Shown here piece by piece: positions 23,601 through 28,043 of a stretch of 64,000 bases of DNA. The stretch spans positions 62,001 to 126,000 of the forward strand of contig JADJYW010000015.1 in assembly GCA_016719605.1 (NCBI GenBank). Direction: 5' to 3'. A program made the translations under genes and the position numbers. The notes below the pieces were generated by a model that ran no database searches, was not told the DNA's origin, and worked only from the letters and a program-made list of their open reading frames with translations. Source of the stretch: Lewinellaceae bacterium. GTDB lineage: Bacteria; Bacteroidota; Bacteroidia; Chitinophagales; Saprospiraceae. The stretch's first letter is position 1, and each line of letters opens with the position of its first letter.

Positions 23601-25844
23601 AGCGTCGAGGATGTTGTCAATGTCGAAGTTTCCTGCATTGACATACGAGTGTGTCGGGTTGGTTGTGTAGGTGATGCCGCCGCAGTTGTCGGTTGCAGAG
23701 CCGCCGCCACGGTTGTTAAGCCACTGGGCTATCTGCAAACGCTTAGCGTTAGTCAGCGGGCAGGCTACCGAAAGATCAGTCGGATCTACTTGCCAGACCG
23801 GTGCCATTTTATCGCTGACGGTGATCATTTGCGTCACCACACGCGAGTTGCCGGCGCAGTCGGTCAGACTGTAGTTGCGGCGGTAGACAATTTCGTCACC
23901 GTCACAGCCTACGCCATTCCACACCACGGTTGTGCCTATATGGGCAACTGCCACCGTTGGGGAGCACTGGTCTGCTTCGTCTGTGATTTCATTGATGTCC
24001 GGCAGCGGAACATTGGCCACGCAGTCCACCGTGACATCGGCAGGCGCCGTGCCGGTTGGCGGCGTGAAGTCACGCACCCGTACCCGCGCTGTGCGCGTGG
24101 AAGCGTTGCCGCAGGCATCGGTAGCCGTGAAGGCAACGTCAACGAAGCGGTAAGGCGTATTGCCGGGGCACCATGCCGGGATAGCAGCAACAACCGCAGC
24201 AGCATCGACCGGGTTGGTCGTCACGGTTACGCCGTTACAGTTATCTTCCACAGCACCGTCTGTTCCGTAGGAAGCAAGCCATGCGGCCACAGCCGTATTC
24301 AGGTCTGCATCGCAATCCAGATCAATGTTGTTTGGATCGTTGGTCCAGTTCGGGGCGACGTCGTCGCGAACACGGATATTCTGTGTGAATATGGCGTCAT
24401 TGCCCGCACAGTCCGTTACACGGTAGCGGCGCTCAATGATTTCAACATTGGGGGCTGCAACACAACCGTCCACCGTCGGGCCATCTTCCACCCACTCTAT
24501 CAGGAGATCTTCCCTCGGAGTGCAGTTGTCGCCCACATACTGGCGAATGGTTTCGATGTTCGGGCCGGGAGCAGCAGTTGCACACCGGTAGTAATTGTTA
24601 TCGCTCGGCAAGGCCGGAATGCTTGAAACACCAAAGCGGAAGCCCGGGTCTTGGATATCCCTCAGGATGACTTTTGCAGAAGCAAACTCCTGGTTGTCGC
24701 ATTCGTCCTTAACGAAAAAGGTCACCTGCACCTCACGCGGGCCAGGTGAACATTCGTCGGGGAACTGCGCCCAAACGGTAGATCCTAAAACAGGGGAAGC
24801 ATTCAAACATCCCAGAACCGGGTCGAAGAACAAACACGCAACGATGTTGTTGCTGATCGGACCGCCACAGTTGTCGGAGACGACTGCGCCGCCGGCGTTG
24901 TTGAGCCAGTTCTGAATGGCTGTCTGAATAGCAAGCACATTCGCGGCGTACAAAGCGTTGCCGACAATTGGAATTTCCAACAAGGAAATATTCGGACAGT
25001 CCAAAACCAGATCGGTCGGTGCTACATCAAAATCCGGCTTCACGTTATCCGACACCGTAATTACTTGTGTGCAGGATTTAGAGTTGCCGCTTGGGTCGTA
25101 AGCATAATAGGTGCGCGTAACCGTGAAACGGTTCGTACAAAGCCAGTTGCTGATAGCATCAAAATACTCCACACGGTCAACGTTGCAGTTGTCGCTTACA
25201 TCGCCATTGCCAACCAATGCCTCAAACTGGGCTTCGGTCAGCGGGCTTGGCGGGCTGTAGGTGGCCAGGTCTGCGGCGCAGGTAAGTGTCTGCGGCGCCG
25301 GGCAGGAAATGTTCGGCGCCGTGCAGTCGGCGATCAGTACCGTAAACGGCAAAGGTGCGCTACGGCCACGGCCGGTAGGCGGCAGGTTTACTTCCCGGGT
25401 CACCCATACCTGAATGGTGCGGCCGATGTCCGTGCAATCCACATCGTAATCTGGATCATTAACCGGATCATTCGACACGAGCGGGTCGGTGGCAGCAGCA
25501 TCCTCCCACACCCTGACGATGTCGCAACAACCACTTGAAGTGGTTGTGTACGGCCCGAAAAAGTTCGCGGTGAGCTGGCCCTCGCCTTCGGCGTTCAGGC
25601 AAAGGATGATCTCCCCTGGGTTGAGGGGAGGCGCCGGGGGCACAACCGGTACCGGTGCATAGCCGATGGTACAGCTAACATTGGCACATGGCTGAGCGTA
25701 AGCAACGTTGTGCCCAACAATAGACAAACAGAGCAACGTCGCCAAGCGGGGAAGCGCGGACATTGTTCTGCCTGAAAAAAAGGGGGCCACATTGCTCATC
25801 ACACGGCTAAAGCCGGGCGTAGAAGCCTCGTAGACTTTTTTCAT
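5679..25844 (-). CDS. Giant T9SS-exported multi-HYR-domain surface protein (6721 aa)
   Basis: One uninterrupted frame of 6721 codons. I start it at MKKVYEASTPGF because the 36-codon upstream extension is not signal-like. A hydrophobic stretch ending in AYAQ gives a long signal peptide. Most of the body consists of hyalin-repeat (HYR) domains of about 75-95 residues with the signatures TDNCG, WTATDACGN and TITVxDTxxP. A lamin-tail-like insert lies at residues about 4325-4495. Near the C-terminus come a carboxypeptidase-regulatory-like fold, a dockerin-like motif (DANNSRSITTFDIVELRKL), a cohesin-like beta domain (KAGETFTVNF, VGYQFTLYFP) and a type A T9SS sorting domain (LYQNQPNPW to MIQTK). The likely role is a cell-surface or released adhesin or matrix protein; the ligand is unknown. 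It has its own terminator. Confidence 0.92.
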   Translation of the reverse strand: MKKVYEASTPGFSRVMSNVAPFFSGRTMSALPRLATLLCLSIVGHNVAYAQPCANVSCTIGYAPVPVVPPAPPLNPGEIILCLNAEGEGQLTANFFGPYTTTSSGCCDIVRVWEDAAATDPLVSNDPVNDPDYDVDCTDIGRTIQVWVTREVNLPPTGRGRSAPLPFTVLIADCTAPNISCPAPQTLTCAADLATYSPPSPLTEAQFEALVGNGDVSDNCNVDRVEYFDAISNWLCTNRFTVTRTYYAYDPSGNSKSCTQVITVSDNVKPDFDVAPTDLVLDCPNISLLEIPIVGNALYAANVLAIQTAIQNWLNNAGGAVVSDNCGGPISNNIVACLFFDPVLGCLNASPVLGSTVWAQFPDECSPGPREVQVTFFVKDECDNQEFASAKVILRDIQDPGFRFGVSSIPALPSDNNYYRCATAAPGPNIETIRQYVGDNCTPREDLLIEWVEDGPTVDGCVAAPNVEIIERRYRVTDCAGNDAIFTQNIRVRDDVAPNWTNDPNNIDLDCDADLNTAVAAWLASYGTDGAVEDNCNGVTVTTNPVDAAAVVAAIPAWCPGNTPYRFVDVAFTATDACGNASTRTARVRVRDFTPPTGTAPADVTVDCVANVPLPDINEITDEADQCSPTVAVAHIGTTVVWNGVGCDGDEIVYRRNYSLTDCAGNSRVVTQMITVSDKMAPVWQVDPTDLSVACPLTNAKRLQIAQWLNNRGGGSATDNCGGITYTTNPTHSYVNAGNFDIDNILDALGDCAPRAGSVVVTFIATDACGTSAIKTATLSVTDNIPPTASNPIPSNYNCLSEVPLPDREVVTNEEDSCSPLGTVDVEFVSQSDNGGAGCPGNPLVISRIYRVMDCSFESVALTPNNYIDVVHTITVNDNVDPNADCQPFTAYLGPDGTVEVNASSFNNGSADNCTGALTYEFARDVLLNDLELIYGPYTATKVFNCDDIVPNLESCDGNVNNEEVIGIRLRVLDVCGNVSGFCTTALTLIDAIIPTIDCPADRTVNTSDDGDGAYDCQVSVEIEHPTPEDNCDVVCYEMEVQKEINGVFVTINPEFGNPAPNFRVDVLGVTSSTYIFDKGPYCNADQIDDEYKIIYYVRDEHGNSLAAPCEYSIKVVDDEAPVFTSCPSDPIIEALTVQNDCYQFKCWEPPTWYDNCQYPFFGEGSGECPIPTMTVSAVSTFGPQANQTVMVDTIGDDHCALFPVGITEVTYTVTDICGNSNTCVVTVIITDSEAPMAMCVVPFTVNLEPDGLNEVTFAQIDAGSTDNCGLCSKEIARSGTDWDCPGFDALGNPIMEPCFGGKIFLTCDDTSSQIEVYLRVKDCSVPEQNESICTTYITVQDMQTPGIATCPADIVVCTEPNACNAIVDAADGYLIPTFNDGCASQHNGKLIGGLAPGVFPIGETLVQYDYTSASGFNVVCQFNVTVEDCQAPTMVCPANVTLTCLDALCCPEDFTGGTLTDNCAVKLLQSSDFDNDLTHCSYDGVRVVVRTYTAWDAAGNSSTCQRTYTWTEDTELPVLAYKPDDLTVECASEVPVVDVQSATDNCGTVNIDYSESVENDTCQNKREIVRYWVATDLCGNTATHRQRITVRDTEAPVLAVVPVDRTYECFDEVLAAPLGQSATDNCDVVTLEFSESTEGGSPDDPNWSCPNNVVITRRWVATDLCGNTVEHIQTITVYDEIRPAFVVTPVDRTYECLEDVPAAPDQGVIAQDNCEVVFVDFMETRGGDSCDNQVLIIRRWEATDACGNKNTHWQYLTVYDNVPPVLSTTPVDRTYECIDEVPAAPFQTVTDNCGTAFVDFSESQNPGPLSCPNQTVISRRWYAYDICGNSTEHIQTITVLDLIRPVLSVTPLDITVTCSESVPDMPLQTALDNCDIVNLDTYETTEPGGCEDNYVVVRTWLATDLCGNTRVHTQRITVIDTIPPQFSGVPASTGVICAQNLPPVVHPTVSDDCSEFVVDFSETVTPGTCHDKFTVTRTWVATDLCGNQNMTFQTIVVDDSKKPEFQNLPAPTVLVACSQELPALAPVTATDNCGEPLTLDVSEVEIPGTCHDQYQVMRTWTAQDACGNSTSFVQLITVRDTIAPVLSGLPTATVPVQCADEVPAKANVTASDNCGAPIVLQFSELEIPGDCPNQYTITRTWSAQDDCGNSTFFVQTINVNDTQAPVVTAPAAISLDCGDIGETNDPAAIVTNWLASATATDNCDQSVDITYNFDVTTLDVCVGGTLTVTWTATDACGNPGTTSSTITVIPDTEDPIVTAPAGITLNCDDINETADPSATISNWLASATATDNCDTDPELVYDFDVTTLDVCVGGTLTVTWTATDACGNVGTSASTITVVPDTEDPIVTAPAGITLDCGDINETLDPSAQISNWLESATATDNCDTDPELTYSFDVTTLDVCVGGTLTVTWTATDACGNVGTAASTITVVPDTEDPIVTAPAGITLDCGDINETLDPSAQISNWLESATATDNCDTDPELTYSFDVTTLDVCVGGTLTVTWTATDACGNVGTSASTITVVPDTEDPIVTAPAGITLDCGDINETLDPSAQISNWLESATATDNCDTDPELTYSFDVTTLDVCVGGTLTVTWTATDACGNVGTSASTITVVPDTEDPIVTAPAGITLDCGDINETLDPSAQISNWLESATATDNCDTDPELTYSFDVTTLDVCVGGTLTVTWTATDACGNVGTSASTITVVPDTEDPIVTAPAGITLDCGDINETVDPSAQIAAWLESATATDNCDTDPELTYNFDATTLNICAPATYTITVTWTATDACGNVGTSASTITVVPDTEKPAITVPAPLVLDCGDINETVDPSAQIAAWLESASATDNCDTDPELTYNFDATMLNICAPATYTITVMWTATDACNNNTTKTQTITVVPDTEKPAITVPAPLVLDCGDINETVDPSAQIAAWLESASATDNCDTDPELTYNFDATTLNICAPATYTITVMWTATDACNNNTTKTQTITVVPDTEKPAITVPAPLVLDCGDINETVDPSAQIAAWLESASATDNCDTDPELTYNFDATTLNICAPATYTITVMWTATDACNNNTTKTQTITVVPDTEKPAITVPAPLVLDCGDINETVDPSAQIAAWLESASATDNCDTDPELTYNFNATMLNICAPATYTITVMWTATDACNNNTTKTQTITVVPDTEDPIVTAPAGITLNCGAINETADPSATISNWLASATASDNCDTDPELTYNFDVTTLDVCVGGTLTVTWTATDACGNVGTSASTITVVPDTEDPIVTAPAPLILDCEDLGPITDPSATVLNWLANATATDNCDTDPELNYDFDITTLNVCVGGTLTITWTATDACGNVGTSASTITVIPDTEDPQLVGLPLDATVNVSCAADVPPVPVVTATDNCIAPVDVEFVEVEVPGACVNQYQVIRTWTAEDACGNTTIFVQTINVSDTEAPELFAKPLRRHYNCIEKVEIAPYQFATDNCGVTTIDFSETENPGNCPSSVVIERRWVAYDLCGNSSTWEQIIEVSDTTAPYFLVTPVDRTYECLDDVEGAPDQHDNFAADSCGVVFVDFLETRDNDSCHNQVIIKRRWEATDLCGNKNTHWQYITVYDDKIPTFRTTPVSRVYACSEAVTAAPVQIAEDNCLVVFEDFMETVAPGGCLNEYVITRRWEATDLCGNTNEHWQTITVKDSIAPTWTSPLPVDVTVECGEEVLPVTVTASDNCVAPLDFEFNETLLPGAGPNDGATLTRTWTVTDVCGNSIQHTQVVTINDTQDPALGNLPMATVNVVCSENVPAIAAVTYTDNCQGTVDFDFNETILPGDCAHNFTLIRTWTATDFAGNSTQFVQTINVNDNVLPTWTSALPANATVQCGEDVLPATVTASDNCSGDVLIEFNETLLPGAGPNDGATLTRVWTASDVCGNSIQHTQVITINDTQDPALVNLPMATVNVVCSEDVPAIAAVTYTDNCQGTVDFDFNETILPGDCAHNFTLIRTWTATDFAGNSTQFVQTINVNDNVDPTWTSALPANATVQCGEDVLPATVTASDNCSGDVLIEFNETLLPGAGPNDAAILTRTWTAYDVCGNSIQHIQTVTITDTQAPALGNLPMATVNVVCAENVPAVAAVTYTDNCQGTVDFDFNETILPGDCAHNFTLIRTWTATDFAGNSTQFVQTINVNDNVLPTWTSALPADVTIQCGENVTPAALTASDNCAGQVIIEMNETVLPGAGPNDAAVITRTWIAYDVCGNSITHVQTITINDNVAPVLTNLPAAAVSVECSEEVPAVAAVTYTDNCQGTVNLDFTEVEVPGTCANQYQVVRTWTATDFAGNTTQFVQTITVSDTEAPVWDAAAQVLWINEVHYDNVGTDQDEFIEVAGTAGLDLSNYSIVLYNGATGQSYDVMNLSGVISNQSNGFGAISFAYPVNGVQNGAPDGMALVLNGNMVLQFLSYEGAFLAINGPANGMMSTDIGVLEDGTNAIGTSLNLIGTGNAYANFAWSGPSAASAGTLNIGQTMTPAAGFALPVDVAVDCGENVPMPVVLTATDNCNAPVDIEFNEVFVPGAGPNDGVTIVRTWTAEDDCGNAIVHTQTITVNDNVAPTLGNLPDAVVNVECSNLIPVVADVTVSDNCNGTVDMDYSESILLGNCINQYTLTRTWTATDFAGNTAVFTQTINVNDTQAPVWDNPAPANETVSCAADVPAVVAQTATDNCGVPVITDFSEIMQPGSCLNKFTLVRTWSVQDDCGNATSRQQIITVSDDIAPVMSCPAPLQAQCSPAELPPYANLTEFESAGGTASDNCGLNVNSFGLLSETAAGNVYTRTYRVVDQCGNAGTCSQTVTVLDTEVPVFLNCPVGPLVFGNDPDQCSAKINWPQPVAVDNCSIPTVVQTSGPTAGSVVPVGTYTVTFTATDAQGNVSFCTFQVMVMDTEKPEFDADIVMPGDVTVECDAVPAPFVLTNNDVNDNCTPSNLLVITFTEVRTNGNCAFNYTLTRTWRVTDQAGNQLVHTQIITVRDTKAPTAICQNATVTLDKAGNISITAAQINNGSFDNCSAQANLTLSVSPSAFTCANLGANTVTLTVTDQCGNSATCTAIVTVLEGIGPCVPQYSVQTVCAGPNNVGNATTLDNGQFIDRITVKSLAMQTWTVVSNTGLYLANSPAPPAAPTPLPVGTVFVNGTADGIDNDGNGQIDEANEMVFYTLRGVHVEAIGYVVTLQNNLGQTATISNKGFYPTPYFTNLDGPFCLNTPPFAIEVGEQYNAAGGVVNGSVTVNGVVTTTFNAAQLGVGFHTVMATFDASAAGTTTNLIINGVLVGGTVDQALANPGCQQKITKIVQVVSTPTTIVCNDLVNVSISNDGGNCVFVVTPDNVLEGSYLCDDDYSVVITYPAGTNTYSPPNRVDNTHIGKLLNYTLVHSQSGNVCWGKIKVEDKEAPILTCPGNITIACSDPTTPSFTGQVLISDCSSTTSVVTDDFTDFGACVDPRAQIVRLWLVTDATGNQSSCTQRITISAFNLAAVIFPADVTLNCATANSTDPSLTGLPTINGSPIGTGGLCMASISRTDDRYEICPGSYEIVRTWKVRNMCLPLSSTNPREHQQVIKVIDTQGPTFDCPADVTVSTDPFSCCSTAPLPSVIITEGCSYVTNVEYRVVGTDFATGNLVIFEGFGSLSDFAGNNHWVPDTMGNFGFTQCLPRGEYTVTYWASDACGNISNCTFQMFVQDLIPPVAVCDEFTQVALGGDGMAFTNAYTFDDGSYDVCESIHFKARRMDANDCQSDTLFYDQVKFCCSDINDTVRVVFRVYDLPVPTGEVGLEDFEGHYNDCMVNVFVEDKIKPICTSPANTTVSCESFDPSLWAYGFASGVDNCCLDTITETRNISLFDTVCNRGIITRTFRAFDCGGNSATCTQRVTVTYEQDYFVRFPNDVIVTVCDGTPNYGEPTFFGVDCELLGVSHEDEIYTVVPDACYMIERTWTIINWCTYNPNLGCTEVPNPNPNANSQSPVNLPGPIVSQAGTPAPWNPTSSALLPGGPTVNFSTFWSPNANCYKYKQTIKVIDTQKPIIENCPTSPDTACDITANNAELWNEMYWWDNTIGSHDLCEGPTDLTITATDLCSDSAVNVRYLLFLDLDGDGGMETVINSANLPGFNTVNFGNAANQSFSGGTARQFDFRSVPANQKYGFALQTTVSGDKRIASVRWNTQQQLTNYVIPELPYGTHKIKWIVDDACGNEEVCEYTFIVKDCKKPTVVCLNGLSVNIMPTKMIMLNASDFLQYTEDNCTPANQLVIGIRKAGAGTGFPRNPDGTPQTTVTFTCNELGQQNVELWSIDKAGNADFCLTYVLVQDNAGNCSTTSATVAGALKTESNNGLEDANVELDGSSPSNPSVNALVSTDADGQFLFGNVPLNGDYTVTPIKDNDPLNGVSTFDLVLINKHILGIEPLNSPFKMIAADANNSRSITTFDIVELRKLILGIYTELPNNTSWRFVDTEYNFPNPLNPFQALFPETKQLANLQATTLDEDFTAVKVGDVNGNAVTSSLVSTNDRSEGTLLFDVQDRTVKAGETFTVNFRAAERAVGYQFTLYFPNMEVVDVTPGAAEMSIGNFGIFNGEHSLTTSFDNDRANGEFAVTFRAKATGTLSQMLAVSSRITKAEAYSLNRERQSIALRFNGDNGSTVAGLGFELYQNQPNPWMNKTQVGFYLPEATNATLTIFDETGRVLLVQKGEFSKGYNAFAIERALVNTTGVLYYKLETATDSAVKKMIQTK
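15811..19350 (-). repeat. Near-identical 270/276-bp tandem HYR units inside the giant gene
   Basis: Thirteen units can be indexed by the shared start TCCGTnTCCGG. They begin at 15811, 16081, 16351, 16627, 16903, 17179, 17455, 17731, 18001, 18271, 18541, 18811 and 19081. Spacings are 270, 270, then five of 276, then five of 270, giving unit classes of 90 and 92 residues. Class A carries VCVGGTLTVTWTATDACGN. Class B carries ICAPATYTITVMWTATDAC with NNNTTKTQ. The central units differ at only a few bases. Confidence 0.93.
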
Positions 25845-26369
25845 GAGATTGATAATTTTGTTAAAAGTTATTACAGATAAAATCAAAAATTCCGAGTCAA
25901 GGAGGATTAAAATAAAAATGAAACGATCAGTTTTGGGAACTGAAAAAGTCATTTAACAGACACTGTAATACGACACCACAAAAATGGTGCCTAACAAACT
26001 TGGAAAACCTGAAGACAATATTCCATCGCCTTTCACCTTGCGAAGGTAGATGTTTCTCCAAAATCCAGCTTCATGCCCTTAAACATTCTTTAAAAAAAAT
26101 TAACAGGTGGCGCGATCCTGCGCTTTAGAAAGCGCATGGGGGGTTTTTGTAGATTTTTGGAAGGGAATAATTTCCGGCATTCGGGCGGTTTTTCGGCAAT
26201 TGCGGGATGCAGGAACGGTTTTGCCCGGCTGGAACAGGTCCAAAAATGTTAGTTGCGTGTGGAAAAAAAATTTGATTTTTTTTTGAATACGTTGGCGCAT
26301 CGCGCTCCCGTGCGGGTCAAAAAAGGCGGACATTCGGGGGCACGCACACCCGCACGACCGGCCCCTCCC
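25845..26369. other. Intergenic region upstream of the giant gene
   Basis: About 525 bases with no recognisable gene. It holds the leader of the giant gene, a perfect 8-bp inverted repeat with a 2-base loop (TGCGCTTT AG AAAGCGCA, 26119-26136), and a one-mismatch -7 box on the minus strand (TACCTTCG, 26041-26048). A clear promoter for the giant gene could not be fixed. Confidence 0.4.
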
Positions 26370-27034
26370 TCATTCCAGAAAATACGTCAGCGTCACCCGC
26401 AGGGTACTGGTGCGGATGCGGGGCCGGGGGCCACGAAGTCAATGTAGGAGTACAGGTTTTTCAGGCCGAGGTAGTAGCGGGCGTTGGCACGGAAGCGGCC
26501 CTCACCGAGCATCAGCCCCAGCGCCGGGCCATAGTCCAATCCGGCAAAAGCATCGTTGAGGTCTACGGCCCGGACGGCGTTGTTGATGTTCTGGTAGTCC
26601 CCGATCATGAGTTCCCGCCGGGATCGGTTCAGGGTATGGAAGTTGGCGCCGAAGTACCCGCCCGCCTGCAAGAGGATGGGCAGATCGCGCCCCGGCCGAA
26701 AGCCGCCGAACAGGCCGGTCTCGAAGGTATAGTAGTTATAGGTATAGGTCTGCTCCGCCGGCTTTTGCTCCGCGCGGAAGTCCACGGCCCGCGCTCTGGC
26801 GCCCCGCATGGTGAGGATAATTTCCTGGTTTAATTCAAACCGGCCATTGGGCGCCACCACAAACGAGCAGCCGATGACGGGAGCCAGCAGCCCCGATGCC
26901 GTGGTAAACTGGTCGGAGCGCACCGATGCGTAGTTGACCCCGGCAGTAAAACCCAACTGGTAGCGGATTTGGCCGGAGGCGCCCGAAAGGCCGGCGGACA
27001 GGAAGAGGAGAAAAAGCCAAATACGGATTTGCAT
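26370..27034 (-). CDS. Outer-membrane beta-barrel protein, apparent frameshift near the 3' end
   Basis: The protein has a signal peptide (MQIRIWLFLLFLSAGLSGASG, about 22 residues) and alternating hydrophobic beta-strands such as YQLGFTAGVNYASV and ARYYLGLKNLYSYIDF. This resembles the Bacteroidota outer-membrane beta-barrel (PorT/OmpW-like) families. As written, the frame stops at 26393 after VAPGPASAPVPCG. In the next frame the DNA continues as RTSTLRVTLTYFLE and a stop at 26370, which is a typical amphipathic last strand of a barrel. Adding one base to the G5 run at 26426-26430 joins the two and gives about 221 residues. The gene is therefore either frameshifted or carries an assembly error. 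It follows hisA on the same strand across a G-rich/C30 tract. Confidence 0.75.
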
Positions 27035-27054
27035 GACAGGCGGCAGGTTTTTTT

Positions 27055-27153
<99 letters not shown>

Positions 27154-27157
27154 CTCC

Positions 27158-27880
27158 TTATGTTTTTGAATGCACTTTAAAATACTGGATCGGAATTACC
27201 CCTTCAAAAAACGCTTTGCCGACAAGCGCGCCGGCACAGCCGAGCGCCTGAAGTTCTTCGAGGTCGGGCACACTGCTGATGCCGCCGCTGGCCACGAGTT
27301 GTGTTTTGGGGAAATGCTGCAGGATGTCCCGGTAGAGTTCGATGGCCGGGCCGCCCAGTTCGCCGTCGCGGGCGATATCGGTGACGGAGATGTGGTGCAC
27401 CCCGAGTTTGGCCAGCCGCGTGAGCAGATCGAACAGGTCGAGGCTGGTTTGTTCCACCCAGCCGTGTACGGCCACCATGCGGTTGCGCACATCGGCGCCC
27501 ACGAGGAAGCGGTCGGCGCCAAAGCGCTCGACCCAGGCGCGAAATTCATCGGGCGCCAGCACCGCCACACTGCCCACGGAAAACATCTGGGCGCCGGCAT
27601 CCCACACCTGGCGGAGCGCCGGAATGGAACGCAGGCCGCCGCCATAGTCAATCTCCAGCCGGGTGCGGGCTGCTATCTGTTCCAGAATATGCAGGTTGAC
27701 GGGATGCCCTTCGCGGGCGCCGTCGAGGTCTATGATGTGGAGCCGCCGGATACCGGCAGCCTCCAGCTCCCGGGCGAGCTCGAGCGGCTCGGCGGGATAC
27801 TCTGTTTTTTGATCAAAATCTCCCTGCCGCAGCCGCACGAGACGGCCGTCCATCAGGTCAAAAGACGGGATAATGTGCAT
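27158..27880 (-). CDS. hisA: HisA, ProFAR isomerase of histidine biosynthesis
   Basis: A 240-residue (beta/alpha)8-barrel protein. The start MHIIPSFDLMDGR supplies the catalytic Asp8, and the second catalytic Asp (Asp130) lies in RFLVGADVRN. Phosphate-binding glycine motifs are DYGGGLRS and ASGGISS. The reaction converts N'-5'-phosphoribosylformimino-AICAR-phosphate to its ribulosyl form in the cytoplasm. I place the start at MHII because the 17 codons upstream do not match the family and cover the promoter. No other his gene is adjacent, so it is separated from any operon here. Some Ser/Phe substitutions in the first strand (IPSFDL instead of IPAIDL) are mild. Confidence 0.93.
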   Translation of the reverse strand: MHIIPSFDLMDGRLVRLRQGDFDQKTEYPAEPLELARELEAAGIRRLHIIDLDGAREGHPVNLHILEQIAARTRLEIDYGGGLRSIPALRQVWDAGAQMFSVGSVAVLAPDEFRAWVERFGADRFLVGADVRNRMVAVHGWVEQTSLDLFDLLTRLAKLGVHHISVTDIARDGELGGPAIELYRDILQHFPKTQLVASGGISSVPDLEELQALGCAGALVGKAFFEGVIPIQYFKVHSKT

Positions 27881-27919
27881 ATATTTGAATTGTACGCCTC
27901 TCTGTACAAAAGACGGCGC

Positions 27920-27951
27920 CAAAAGTACCAAACATCGCGCACTTGAAGAAA
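27920..27951 (-). promoter_or_regulatory. Putative promoter of hisA
   Basis: On the minus strand TTTC (27951-27948), a 20-base spacer and TACTTTTG (27927-27920) fit the Bacteroidota consensus with one -33 mismatch. It lies 40 bases before the hisA start. Confidence 0.55.
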
Positions 27952-27996
27952 TCGTTATTTAACCGGCCTTTTCGCCGTGTGGTCATGCCACAGAAG

Positions 27997-28004
27997 TACC
28001 TTTG
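27997..28004 (+). promoter_or_regulatory. Putative -7 box of the PKD/propeller gene
   Basis: TACCTTTG matches TAnnTTTG and lies 39 bases before the chosen ATG at 28044. The -33 element is not convincing. Confidence 0.4.
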
Positions 28005-28043
28005 TTGACCGATTTATCCCCGGTTATTTCTCAAACCGTATTT

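Noticed and set aside
7962..24626. Very long open frames on the plus strand opposite the giant gene (three of more than 1500 codons)
   Set aside because: They are codon-aligned with the minus-strand gene and stay open because that gene avoids TTA, CTA and TCA codons. Their translations are Arg/Val-rich with repeats that mirror the HYR units and show no domain.
27170..27946. Open frame antisense to hisA
   Set aside because: It is a shadow frame rich in Ala/Gly/His without domain features, while the hisA strand carries all catalytic motifs.
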